Origin: Pseudocercospora fijiensis CIRAD86
Lineage: Eukaryota; Ascomycota; Dothideomycetes; Mycosphaerellales; Mycosphaerellaceae
Assembly: GCF_000340215.1 (NCBI RefSeq)
Contig: NW_006921557.1
Span: forward strand, 1 to 64,000
Direction of reading: 5' to 3'
Length of the DNA: 64,000 nt
Of this stretch, positions 23,156-33,489 are shown piece by piece. The notes beneath the pieces are model-generated. The model was not told the origin of the DNA. It ran no database searches and was given only the letters and a program-made list of their open reading frames with translations. Every line of letters begins with the position of its first letter. Position 1 is the first letter of the stretch. Both the position numbers and the translations under genes were made by a program.

Positions 23156-23470
23156 GTAATATAGCCGGCGTATATAGCCGGTATATATCCGAAATGTGTT
23201 TCGAATTCCTAGGACCTAAACAGACTAGTTGCTATAGTAACCGACCCCGCTTACCTACGGACTATTTCTAATTCTCTATTCGCTCTTCCTCTCCTTCTTC
23301 CCTTTCCCTATATTCTTAAAAACAAACATACCTTAAGGATTCGGCTCTTCGGGCCTTCCTAAGCCGGCTACCTCCCCTTCCTTAAGCTACTATCCTTTAT
23401 TCGAATCTAACGATAACCTAATAAGGCGGTTTAATAGAAGACTATTTGTTCTAGAAGGTAAGAAGCATTA
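23156..23470 (+). other. Spacer between transposase and H3-like gene 1
   Basis: It begins with a GTAATA that could be a donor for another repeat-bearing intron (TAGCCGGCG at 23162-23182), or this could be 3' UTR. The remainder is pyrimidine-rich and would suit a short promoter. No frame is seen. Confidence 0.4.
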
Positions 23471-24130
23471 ATGTCTCCTTACGATTATATACTTATTAAT
23501 TTTCTAGGTCCTACCGATATACCCTCGTCGCCTAAACGTATAGATAAATATCTTTAGAGGCTAAAGGGCAAGGGTAAAGCAAGCTAAGTATAGGGAGACC
23601 GTAGCGAGAACGAGATATCGGAAGAGCAAGGCTCTCCGTAGTATATACGAAGGAAGGGGGTTCCTCGGAAAACAGTACCGAAAAACAAGAAGGCTATAGG
23701 TAGATAGGAGAAGGCTAAAAAGAGTAGACGGACGAAGACTATCGCGAAGAAAAGTTATCTTTCTATTAAAAGAAAGGGAACAAGGCAGGACTCGACGATA
23801 AAGAAGCGGCGCTTCAAACTAGGTACTATTACCCTTCGCTAGATCCGGCTTTTCTAAAACAAAAGAGGGACCGAGCTTTTAATCCCTAAGACTCCCTTCT
23901 AGCGACTCGTCCGAGAAATTACATTAGATTTTCGGTCTAGTATGCGATTTACGGCTAAGGCGATTAGTGCTCTTTAGGAAGCTATAGAGGCATTTCTCGT
24001 AACCGAGCTTAAGCTTTCAAACCTCCTTGCTATCTATACGAAGCGGATTACTCTTTAAAATAAAGATATATAGCTTCTAGCTAAAATTCGGCGTCGGTTT
24101 ATAGCGGATTAGTTGGAAATTGTATTTAGT
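23471..24130 (+). pseudogene. Histone H3-like gene 1 inside hAT element, long basic tail
   Basis: From ATG 23471 a single frame with RIP-type stops encodes about 110 residues of Lys/Arg-rich tail and then a histone H3 fold (23804 to about 24106). Matches to H3, in order: RRRFKLGTITLR (H3 RYRPGTVALR), TELLIPKTPF (H3 TELLIRKLPF), RLVREITLDF (H3 RLVREIAQDF), RFTAKAISAL-x-EAIEAFLV (H3 RFQSSAVMALQEASEAYLV), and LLAIYTKRITL-x-NKDI-x-L (H3 LCAIHAKRVTIMPKDIQL). One extra residue precedes TELL. The tail lacks the canonical ARTKQTARKS sequence, so this is a divergent variant, possibly CENP-A-like in tail divergence only. It lies 3' of the transposase in the same orientation. Confidence 0.85.
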
Positions 24131-24149
24131 CGTTAGATTAACCTAGGAG

Positions 24150-24880
24150 GAGGCCTATTTTCGCATCCTTTTACCGGCTATAGGTGCCGGCTACATTTCT
24201 GATTTTATCTCCGCGCCGTCCCTAAATCTAAGGTACGAAGTAGAAACCTAGCGCTCTATATTTACCCGGCTATTATAGAGACGAGCTACATTTAGATTAG
24301 TTTCTTCGTATATCGCGACCTAGCGGATAGTAAGCGAAAGGGCGATAGAACGTTTATAATACGTCTCTATTTAGACCTAAAACACAAAGGTCCTAAGGAG
24401 CCCTAGTATCCTAACTATAAGGAGATTCTTTAGTATTAGTACTTTAATCCTCTATACTACGAGGCAGATAGTAAGCCTACGAGAGAGAAACTTTAACGAG
24501 AAATTCTCTATAATACGTAGCGCTATTATATAGCTACAGATACGTACTAAGTCCGGCAACTCGAAGAAGAATTAAGACAGCGTATTAGCGACCGAGGAAG
24601 AGATCGATAGTATACTAGTAGAGTCGAGGTCTTATAAGCGAAGTATAAGATAATATAGGCTCTTAGTCGTATAGAGTAACGTACTATATAAATAACTAGG
24701 CGTACTACTCTTATTTACTTACGACCTATATCCTAGGATACTCTTCTCGTACTTTTTATACTCTTTTCTAATACCTCACCTATAAGCGCTCCGCGATAAC
24801 CGAGTAAATATAAGCTATAGGGTTTCCGCTCGGTACCTTAGCCTCCGAGATAGGGCGGAGTTGAATTTAGAGCGATAGCC
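24150..24880 (+). pseudogene. Decayed frame downstream of H3-like gene 1, unknown
   Basis: After a CCGGCTATAGGTGCCGGCTA run at about 24172-24195, probably intronic, a + strand frame with RIP-type stops runs from about 24200 to 24700. It may be a C-terminal extension of the H3-like gene or a separate gene. It has many charged and aromatic residues and a probable coiled-coil-like stretch (QLEEELRQRISD, near 24560). No family is recognised. Confidence 0.4.
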
Positions 24881-25404
24881 GGCACTCGTAGCCGGCATAT
24901 AGAGACGGTAGTAGGCCTTTTCCTACTAAATAACTAGCTTGTTTAGTATAGCCTACCTGATATTTCTTATATTTACTAGCAATAGGCCTAGGTTACTTAT
25001 AAGATTACTATAGCTAGTAAAGGCATTACTAAAGAATATCTATACTATAGTAAGATACTATTATTACGCCGGCTATTTATTAAAAGGAGGCTTTCGCCTA
25101 TTACTATGCCGGCTATATATACCGGCTATATTTCAAAGTCTCCCGTACCTGCCTTTTTTAGCCGTACCTGCCTTTTTTAGCCGTATCTGCCTTCTTTCCT
25201 TACTCTAACGTTACTATAATGTAGGCTTGCGCGAAGCTTACTCTGTTGCCTAGCGACACCGCGATACTACCGCTATATTTAACCTTCGTATCGATACCTA
25301 TACCTCTACGCTCTATATCTACTACCTCCGTAATACCCTCGCTCCGCGCGCGCCTTCGTATACCTTCGTAACGCACTTTTTTCCTTAATTCGACGACTTT
25401 TACA
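24880..25404. other. Spacer with CCGGC repeats between element genes
   Basis: TAGCCGGCA units occur at 24877-24900, and CCGGCTATATA units at 25070-25125. Three copies of an 18-bp GTACCTGCCTTTTTTAGCC unit lie at about 25146-25192. No gene is recognised; it probably holds UTR and promoter sequence. Confidence 0.45.
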
Positions 25405-25669
25405 ATAGCGAGTCTACTTAACTAAGTTACGACGCCTCGCAAGAAGGGACCTAGTGCTTCTACGGGTTACAATAAGACCGGAAATAGTAGAACGAGTATA
25501 GTATATCAACGTAAGAGGGCTGCTACTACTACCGCTAGCTCCGGTACTAGAAAGGGCGTCGCGAGTAAGGCTCCGCGTAAGACAACGGCGAGCAAGGCTC
25601 TACGTAAGACGATAACTAGCGCTTCTACTACTAGTAGCAATCGTACGAAGCGTCGATAGCGCCTAGGAA

Positions 25670-25761
25670 GTAAGTCCTATTTGTAGCCGGTAGCGTAGCC
25701 GGCAGCGTAACCGGTAGCGTAGCCGGCCATCTTACTGTCTTTTTACAAATCCCTTCTTTAG
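25670..25761 (+). other. Intron 1 of H3-like gene 2 with CCGGCAGCGTA repeats
   Basis: GTAAGT donor and CTTTAG acceptor, 92 bp. The centre holds four TAGCCGG(C/T)AGCG units. Joining the exons restores the H3 sequence LG-TVA across the junction. Confidence 0.8.
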
Positions 25762-25955
25762 CCGTAGCCCCTCGTAAGGATTCGGTAGTAATAATAAGAA
25801 TTCTTAACCCCTAATCCGCCAAAGCTCCTTTTCTAACGAACTGGTTCCCCAAAAATTGCCTAGGAATAATAGAAAGGGACCTTTCGCTTTCAAACCTTCC
25901 GCGATAGGGGCCCTTTAAGAGGCTATAGAAGCCTACCTAGTTCGTATCTTCGAAT

Positions 25956-26003
25956 GTATATTTCTCTTCTACCTCTTTTCGGACTATACTAATACTATTT
26001 TAG
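25956..26003 (+). other. Intron 2 of H3-like gene 2
   Basis: GTATAT donor, ATACTAATA branch, TTTTAG acceptor; 48 bp. It has no CCGGC repeats. Removal joins IFE to VNLIAIYAKR, matching H3 LFEDTNLCAIHAKR. Confidence 0.85.
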
Positions 26004-26299
26004 CGGTTAACCTTATAGCTATCTACGCGAAGCGTATAACGATTATAGATAAGGATTTTAAAGTACTCGATTAGATTCTAAAAGGCTAGAATGTCTATAT
26101 TCGAGACGGTGCTAGGTAGGACAGATGTTCTAGCAGAAAGGATATTCGTAGTATTATCTATAAGCTTTTCTATATACGAAATAAGCCGCTGTTATACGGC
26201 GCTGTATACCGCGCTCTAAATACTCTCTAAGTATATATATATAGTATAGTATACTTTATTAGCCGTACGGAACAGAAGTCTCCCAAAATCCCGTTAGTA

Positions 26300-26360
26300 C
26301 TAAGGAGTAAAAAGGCCGGCTACGCTGCCGGCTACGCTACCGGCTACGCTACTAGCTACG
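26300..26360. repeat. GCCGGCTACGCT tandem repeat
   Basis: About five 12-bp units GCCGGCTACGCT, ACCGGCTACGCT and variants. This belongs to the same repeat family as in the introns, here in inverted orientation, as expected if it sits in an intron or UTR of a - strand gene. Confidence 0.85.
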
Positions 26361-26399
26361 CTGCTAGGTTTTTCAAAGAACTAAAAGAAGATAGACATT

Positions 26400-27010
26400 C
26401 CGGTTGATTTGTATTAGTTTAGATTTTTATAAAAAGAAAACAGGGAAAAATAAGGAAGGTTGAAGAGCCTAATAGTTATAGTTATAGGCACTATCCCTGT
26501 TTTCTAGAGCATATTATACACCTGCCTTCGCAACTCTACCTAATACTCCCTCTAAATATCCTTATACTCTACCTACTAAAAATTCAACTAGGTACCTAGA
26601 CCTGTAGCTGCCTCTATATCTTTTACTATCTTCTACAGGTTAAAGGCCTCTTCTATAGCAGCCTCTACCTCCTTATACAATACGAAGTTACTACCTACCC
26701 TACCCTTTATATCTCCTAAATAACTAAGAGTTCTAAGGAACGAACTAGTATTCGGCCTTAGTATAGCGAGTAACTAGTAGAACGTTCTACAGAGCTGCCT
26801 TATAGCTCTTTTATATACTATACCGATACCGAGGGAGGAGCTATCCTAGTACTTAATATTGTCGAATAGTTCGGTAGGAAAGTATATAAACTTCTTAAGG
26901 AGGAGGACTTCTAGGGAAATCGATAAGTTCTACCTAGATCTAAATGAAGACATTCTACTAAGCAGTTAGGGAATTAAACCGTAAACGAAAGGATGAAATT
27001 TATATCTAAG
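26400..27010 (-). pseudogene. Decayed - strand frame near right end of the hAT element
   Basis: On the - strand a frame with RIP-type stops runs from about 26900 to 26500, encoding a helical, charged product (segments such as SYLGDIKGRVGSNF and RQVYNML). It overlaps a small hairpin, GAAAACAGGGA at 26437-26449 with TCCCTGTTTTC at 26494-26505. No family is recognised. Confidence 0.4.
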
Positions 27011-27179
27011 GAGTGCAGTTTCCGAACTAAACTATAATACCTTATATATATATATGTATACTTTTGATTAGTTAGTACCCTTAGCTAATTGTCTATAGAT
27101 TTAAGGTTATATAAGTACCTTTATACAACTACGTAGCCTAAGTAGGATTCGAAAATTCTACAAGTACTAAGGACTAAAA

Positions 27180-27205
27180 ATGCCGGCTACGCTACCGGCT
27201 ACACT
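27180..27205. repeat. GCCGGCTACGCTACCGGCTA repeat pair
   Basis: Two units of the element-wide CCGGC repeat family, close to the right end. Confidence 0.8.
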
Positions 27206-27385
27206 ACTAAGTCTTATAAAGGGCTTGCTTAAAGCTACGTATACATTCGTACACTTCTTAAAAACCGATAAATTATATAGTTCGAACTAGCTACTTATAT
27301 AGTTGCTTAGCAAACCAACCCAAACTAAACTAGAGTTTCGGCTTAGCAAACTAAACCAAACCAACCCGAACTACTAAGGGGTCTA

Positions 27386-27393
27386 GCGAAAAC
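27386..27393. repeat. 8-bp target site duplication of hAT element, right copy
   Basis: GCGAAAAC directly follows GGGGTCTA and is identical to 17750-17757. Confidence 0.95.
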
Positions 27394-29200
27394 ACGCTAA
27401 TTTAGAAGTAGCTAGGCTAGGCTAAGCTACTTCTTCGACCCCGATCGAGAGATACTATAGCGTCGGCGATATTCTTTCCGCTTATAGTATATAACCTAGC
27501 GAGCTTAGAGGTTAGAGTATCGCCGGACTTAACAAGCTACCTAATATACGGCTCTATTAACCCGCGCTACGACGCTATTATACGCTATAGGCCCTCCTTT
27601 CCGATAACGCTTTAAATATCCTACCTATACTAGAGAGCCTACTCTTTAACGTCTCCTACTATATAAAATCGAGAGGTTCTATATTCGTAGGAACCTAGGT
27701 ATATCGAGATTAGATCGATATTACCTACGATTTTAATACGGAAAAGTAGGCGAATTAGATCTCGCGCGTCCTCGCTAGCTAGAAGGTATTAGAGCGGGTA
27801 TTAAACGCGACCTTAGGTTAATTAATCGACTCCGAGGTAACTTACGCCTTCCGTAAGGGCGCTAGCGTCGCTATAGCGCGACTACTACCCTAATTGCAAG
27901 AATACGGGTACAAACCCGCCTAGGCTAATACTAATATTACGCCGCGCGGTACTCGAATAGAAGTATACTATAATAGCGAGCCTTATATCTCTACGGCTTT
28001 TAGATTAGCTAATCGCGCTAATTACCTAGCTAAGCTATAGGTATTATAGCCCTCTACCGAGTAGCGCTATCTAGGATACTACTACGATAGTATAATACCG
28101 ACGAATATAGCCCTCGACCGAATAGATTATAGGTACTTCCTTATATAGATACCTAGGGAGTCGGTAGTTATACCTCCTAATTTACCTTACGCCGTTATCT
28201 CTCTCGAGTCTTACTACTTATATAGCTACTATTTTACAACTAAGTTATAGGCCTATAATCTATCGACTCTATACGCCGAAATTCGAAGTACTAGTATAGA
28301 CGAGTCCGCGGCTTACGAGTACCGTCTCCGAAATCTAAAACTTAGTCTAGTAAGCGCCGACTTTCGCTAGGCGACTACTAATTAATTTCTCGAGACCTAG
28401 TCGATAGAGGCGCCCGTTTTCTACCGCTAGCCGAAGTATTTCTAGAAACTCGTTTATATATAGGCGTAGTATATTTCTACCTAATAGCTTTATACTTAGT
28501 ATATCGGCGCCGGTATATTATAGCCTTATATAGGAGGGAGCGAAAGCGAGAGCGATAGGTATATTAGAACTTATCTCGGGTATATTCGATATACCGAGTG
28601 CGACGACTAATAATAATTACAAACTAAGTTTTTATACGTCGCCGTTCTTACCCCTTCGGCTATCTCTCTTAATAAAGTAGGGCCTTAATAGGGTAGAGTT
28701 CGTCTAGTAGCTATACTCTTATCGTTCTCGCTACTCCTATCTTATCCTTCTCTCTAGCCCGTAGCTTCTTTTAGCGACTGCGTTAGTAGCCTCGTTCCCT
28801 CCCCTCGATATATACGTAAGAGCGTATCTAGCCGACCGTAATAGCGAGACCTTAGCCTTAGAGCGTATCTATTTAACGGGCAATCTTTTTTTTAATTAGG
28901 ACGACGGTCTTCCTATATAGGATAACTATCGCTAATAGGACTTAATTCTCTTCTCGCGTCTTCGAACTCGGCTAGTCTACGAATGCTAGTACCCTCTTTC
29001 TCTTTACTATCCTCTTCGGTCGGATTAGTTATAGGTCTCGTCTAGAGAGTATAAATTATATACGAATAAGAGAAGAAGAAGCTATCCGACTTTCCTTCGC
29101 GAGTATAATCGATAGAGAATCTTAGAAAGATATTCTTTTTTAGACAAGGTCTTACTTAGATAGACGGTAGGAGCAATTGTAGCTAGTATACCGATATAAG
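27394..29200 (+). pseudogene. 3' part of decayed gene interrupted by hAT; cupin/JmjC-like segment possible
   Basis: A + strand frame with RIP-type stops continues from the insertion site for well over 350 codons (clear to about 28480, fainter to 29200). Near 28140-28260 it reads ESVVIPPNLPYAVISLE followed by an aromatic stretch ending YFTTKL. This resembles the last strands of a JmjC or other cupin barrel (GD-x-V-x-IPP-x-x-x-HAV, with His now Tyr). Only that segment supports the idea, so the family is tentative. The gene predates the hAT insertion. Confidence 0.4.
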
Positions 29201-30230
29201 TTAAACTATATATAGTTACCTTCTCTACCGAGCGACGAGGATATAGGTAACTTTCTATATATTCTTTTATTTATTTATTTACTCTTATGTCTTTCCTTTA
29301 TTCCTCTACTCTACCTTTTTAAAAAACTTTGTCTTCTCCTTTACCGACGATTCTCCTCCTCCCTCTAAGATTATTATATTACCCTTTTCTACGCGTTAAG
29401 TTTATATATATTCCTACGACTAACTAACTAACTAACCGTAATTTTCAATACGGCTAGGAATACTACCTATTACCTCCCGGATATAGGTATATATACTTCT
29501 TCTTCTAATCCTATTTGTATTAATCAATTCTGCCTAAAAAAAACGAAGGCAATAACTTCCGTAACCCTCGGCTGCAAAATATTAGTTACCTAGAGTTAAA
29601 ATACCCTATCCTAAAGGTTATCGTCCTAATATTCTAACCTATTACTACCGGTAGCGGGAATAGAAGTTTATATTTCCCTCTTAATCTCGGTACGTAGTAC
29701 TAAGTGCTAACCTCTCCTCGCCCTTCCGCCTTATCGAAATTTTTAAGTAAGATAAGGCAAAAAAAAATCGTACTTAAGAGTTGAAATTTATTTTATTATC
29801 GGCTAGGGTTATCGAGGCTAAAAGGACAAGGATATTGCTAGAAAGGAAAACAAAAAATAGTATATAGATACTAACTTAGGGCCTTGCCTTAGAAGAAAAA
29901 AAAACCTTAAACTTACCTACTTACCTTTTTCTTTAGAAAGAAAAAAATTCTAGGCGAGCCGGCTTTTCTATATAACTATTAAAGGATATTACTAATAATA
30001 GGTATAAACGAAGCGGCGATTTTAGCGTTGTTCTAAAATTTGTTAAAAGAGACTAGAGGTTTTTAAGGTTTAGGGTTTTAATATAGTTTATTCTTATTAG
30101 GGTTCTTCTATATATATAAGCTTGTAGACTTTTATATAAGATGCAAATTAGTAGTTTTTTTTTCATCGACGATTTTCTCCTCCTACTAGCTTACTTACGT
30201 CTATATATAGGCCCTAACCTAAACCTTCTA
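29201..30230. other. Decayed sequence without recognised gene
   Basis: RIP-type sequence with several A- and T-rich runs (for example 29530-29560 and 29750-29770). No frame or repeat is recognised. Confidence 0.4.
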
Positions 30231-30234
30231 TATC

Positions 30235-32060
30235 TCTTAGTTTTTAGTAAGCGCCGAGGGAGAAGCTTTACCCTTACCCTTACCCTTATCCTTACCGCCG
30301 TTCTTCTTAGCTAGAAGCCGAGCTATCTAATCTTGCAATATCTTTATTTCCTCGTTAATATCCTCCTCCTCCCCCTCCTACTCCTCCTCCTCCTTAATAA
30401 TATTCCGAGTAGTAGTAGCTAAAACTATATCGCGAATATCGTCCTTAGAATAAGATTAACTAGCGGCAAGGAGAGAAGCATAGATACGGGTAACTTCTTC
30501 GTCTAAGGTAGTAGAAGAAAGAGAGGGCTAAGAGGTATTATAGCTAGGACCGCTAGACTCCGGAGGATTAACGGGAGGATTATTCTACGTACTACTACCG
30601 AAAACGATCGCGCTACCTTCGACTTTCTTCTCCTTCTTAATCGAGTTCTATTAAGCGAGGCTACCGGCAAGCTGTTCGTTCTTAGTAGCTTACTACTAAG
30701 CTAAAAGCTATAAGAGGAAAGGAGAATTAATAATACTAGCCGGGTCCTAAGCCTAAGCCTAGTATTTGTTAGACATTTTAGTATTATTATTATTATTATT
30801 AAGCTCTAAGGTATACTTTTAAGCAATAGCAATAGCAAACTCTAGGTTCGTCTGCAAAATATAGTTACTAGTAGCTATATCTACGGGAGATATAGTAGTA
30901 GATTTAGTCTTCTTCTTCTTCTTAGAGGTCTAATACTTAGCTTGCTTAAGCTCTAGCATTCGTACAAAATAGGCGTTCGGGTAGGTAGTTACGTTCGCCT
31001 TCTACGCCTTAAGTGTCTTCTTAACTAGAGTAGTAGCGGCAGATATAGGACTACCTTTAAGGTATCTAAGATATAGTAAGATACTCGAAATATATAGCTA
31101 AGGATTGCTAGATATAGCGGCGTTGTTCTTGTTCTGCTTCTTGTCCTTCTTGTCCTTCTTACTACCTAGTATTAGGCTAACGATATCGTATATAGTAGAA
31201 GATACGGCGGCGGTAGCGATAGCGGTAGAGAATAGTATATATAGGGTAGTATAGGTAGAGGCGGGCGAGAAGATAGTTAACTTTTCGCTATCGGTATCTA
31301 AATCTAAATCCGAATCCTCGCTCGGGGACTCGTTAGAAGAATCTATCGCGAGCGGCGTAGATATAGCGTAGCGGGCTGCCGGTAGAGGCGGAGACTAGAG
31401 AGGAGCACTATTAGCGTACTACTTAACTTTCTTGTTAGCTCCCGCCTATACCTATCGAGTAAGACGATCTATAGCTAATACGACGAGCTCTATTAGGCCT
31501 ATAGCACTCCGATTGCTTATATCTAACTACTTACCGCCGGTAGCCTTATATATACACTTTATCTTCTTATTATTCTTAAGCTACTCGATAGAGAAGTTAG
31601 GATCTTATATAGCTTAGAGTAGGCCGTATACGACCTTAACTTTCTTGTTTCTATAGCCTTTGTCCTATTCGATAATAAGGCCCTTAGTAAACTTAGAGTT
31701 AATATTAGACTTAATCTATAAGACAATCTTAGTTAAATAGGTATAGGTAAGGTTATTTACTACGAGAGGGATACCGACGTCGTAAGCTAGTTAAAGCAGC
31801 TAATCTATATCCGGGAGGCTAGTAGAGGTAAAGCTTTTAGTAATAGCTCTACGAAATATAAGCGTCTTATCGGCAGTCTTAAAGGATAAGCGACTGCTAG
31901 ATATAAGCTATTCGGCTATACGGCCTACAAAAGCTAGTAGGTATTTAGATAGGCTTTCCTACGTATCGTTATCGGAAGGGCTATAGGTTAGATCGTCGTC
32001 GTCGTTATTAATATTAGCGGTAAGAGAGCGCGTAGGATAGCGCTTACCGTTACGTAGGTT
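30235..32060 (-). pseudogene. Decayed - strand gene of about 600 codons, unknown family
   Basis: A single - strand frame has RIP-type stops only. The N-terminal half is ordered and Lys/Ile-rich. The middle has an acidic Ser/Asp stretch (SNESPSEDSDLDLDTDSE, near 31265-31330). The C-terminus has Asn runs (near 30790) and ends in KDKGKGKGKA (near 30270). A Glu-rich coiled-coil-like stretch lies just before that (QEGEEEDINEEIKIL, near 30330-30380). I do not recognise a domain. Confidence 0.5.
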
Positions 32061-32300
32061 GCCTATATTAATAAGCCGATAGGTAGGTAGGTAGTAGATA
32101 AAAAGGGTAGTAAAGGAGAAAGATAGAGAGTAAGGGAGATATAAGGAGAAGTAGAAAAGGAAGCTACCTCTTCTAGAGCCTAATAACGACCGTATAGCCG
32201 TTTATACGAAGCTTCGGATAGTCGCCTTCGCGCGGTCGTAGTATTATCGGCCTATAACTATAGGTCTACGTTATTAGGCTTACGGGTATCTCTTATAGCT
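32061..32300. other. Spacer with an 11-bp hairpin
   Basis: GCCTAATAACG near 32179 and CGTTATTAGGC near 32269 form an inverted repeat about 80 bp apart. There is no coding evidence. Confidence 0.4.
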
Positions 32301-32309
32301 ACGAAGCTA

Positions 32310-33237
32310 TAAGTCTAGGAGGCTATAGGCAGTACGCCTAGAGTATCTTTATAAAAGATATATATTGTTATTCTTAACTCCTTTATCTACGTACGAAGTT
32401 CCTCTACTAATGCGTATTACGTACGGATAGTTAGAAGTTCTAGGATAAAGCCGGCCGATTATCTTAACTATCTCTTTTAGCGGCTTAGCTAGCTATTACT
32501 AATATACGAAACGCGCGAATACCGGCTATATACGGTTAACGTCTGTTTGCTAGTAGGCGTATAATAAATTATAGTATAGCCGGAACGCGTAGGCTTTAAG
32601 CGACTTTTAGATAAAGCTTATAGCAGAAAGAAGGCGGCGTTAGCGCTATAGTCGAAGCAGTTAGTTATAAAAAAGATATACGAGGTACTAGAGATACTCC
32701 CGGAAGTATTAGCGTATTCTTAAGACGGAACTACGAGAGCAAAGGCGGCGGCGAGGAAGAAGAAGATAAAGAAGCGAAAGGCGGAGGAGGATAGAGGATA
32801 GAAGGTAAAGGTAGAGGTACAGACGAGCGTAGACGACGGAGGCAATAGCGGAGGCAATAGCGGAGGTAATAGAGGAGGTAGAGGAGGTAGAGGTAATAGC
32901 AATAGCAATAGCAATAGTAATAGTAAGAAACGTAAGAGGGCTGTAAGTATAAGTAACGATATACGTAACCTAGGTATAGAGAAATCCGAGAAACGTAAGA
33001 GGGTTAGTATACGTAAGCTAGTAGATATACGTAATATTACTACTAGGGATAAGCTCGAGGAAAATAAGCGTAAGCTAGTAAATATATATATATATATACT
33101 ATATTATTACTATACTCTATATACTAATACCGATAATGCTTTGTTTATAAGCGACGATAGTCCTAGTAGCGATAGCGACGGCGATAGCGACCCCGACCCC
33201 GATACCGACCCCGATACCGATAACGACGATAAATAGC
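32310..33237 (+). pseudogene. Decayed + strand gene with basic and acidic C-terminal tail
   Basis: The frame runs from about 32400 and ends at TAG 33235-33237. After an ordered N-terminal part come a Lys/Arg segment (AKAAARKKKIKKRKAEE, near 32740-32790), Gly/Asn repeats (GGNSGGNSGGN, near 32840), Ser/Asn repeats, two KRKR motifs, and an acidic tail of Asp-Pro and Asp-Thr repeats (near 33175-33230). This layout is often seen at the C-terminus of fungal transposases and nuclear proteins, but no catalytic domain is visible. Confidence 0.45.
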
Positions 33238-33489
33238 GATAAGTAATACATTACGCAATACTACATTAGCGTTAGTATAGTTAGAATAGTATAGAAATCT
33301 CTACTATACTAATAGTTACGTAGTCCTCGTTATATATTATAATATAGCGTATATATATCTTATAGATAGTAATAGTAATATATCTCTACTACCCTCTCCG
33401 TTTGCTTTCCCTTCCTTTTCCTATTTCCTTCCCTTCTTCTACTACGGCTCCCTCTTCTTCCCTCTAATAATTATATAGACTCCCTATTA

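Larger units (their letters stand above)
25405..26090 (+). pseudogene. Histone H3-like gene 2 inside hAT element, two introns
   Basis: The start is probably ATA at 25405 (ATG before RIP). Exon 1 (25405-25669) encodes a basic tail with SKAPRKTTASKALRKTIT, which follows canonical H3 tail GKAPRKQLATKAARKSAP, so the K14/K18/K23/K27 spacing is kept. After intron 1, GTVA-x-RK matches GTVALRE, then frameshifts disturb the alpha-1 region (LLFQR and KIAQE still match LPFQR and EIAQE). The fold resumes as FAFKPSAIGAL-x-EAIEAYLVRIFE, is interrupted by intron 2, and continues VNLIAIYAKRITI-x-DKDFKVLD. This copy is closer to canonical H3 in its tail than copy 1. It is decayed by RIP plus at least one indel. 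Confidence 0.85.
17758..27385 (+). mobile_element. Complete 9,628-bp hAT-superfamily DNA transposon carrying extra genes
   Basis: The left end TAGACCCCGTAGTAGTTCGG and the right end, whose complement is TAGACCCCTTAGTAGTTCGG, form terminal inverted repeats. Similarity to the right end continues for about 60 bp in the MITE at 41151. Identical 8-bp target duplications flank the element. Inside, from left to right, are subterminal tandem repeats, an unknown spliced gene, the hAT transposase, a histone H3-like gene, an unknown frame, a second histone H3-like gene and a - strand frame. All are RIPped. Typical hAT elements are about 3-5 kb with one gene, so this one is unusually large. Confidence 0.93.

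Noticed and set aside
23471..26090. H3-like genes as ordinary host histone genes
   Set aside because: They lie inside a hAT element with perfect target duplications, differ strongly from each other and from canonical H3, and share the element's repeat-bearing introns.
32720..32914. Leu/Pro-rich 64-codon - strand frame
   Set aside because: It is the complement of Gly/Asn/Lys-coding repeats in the + strand gene.
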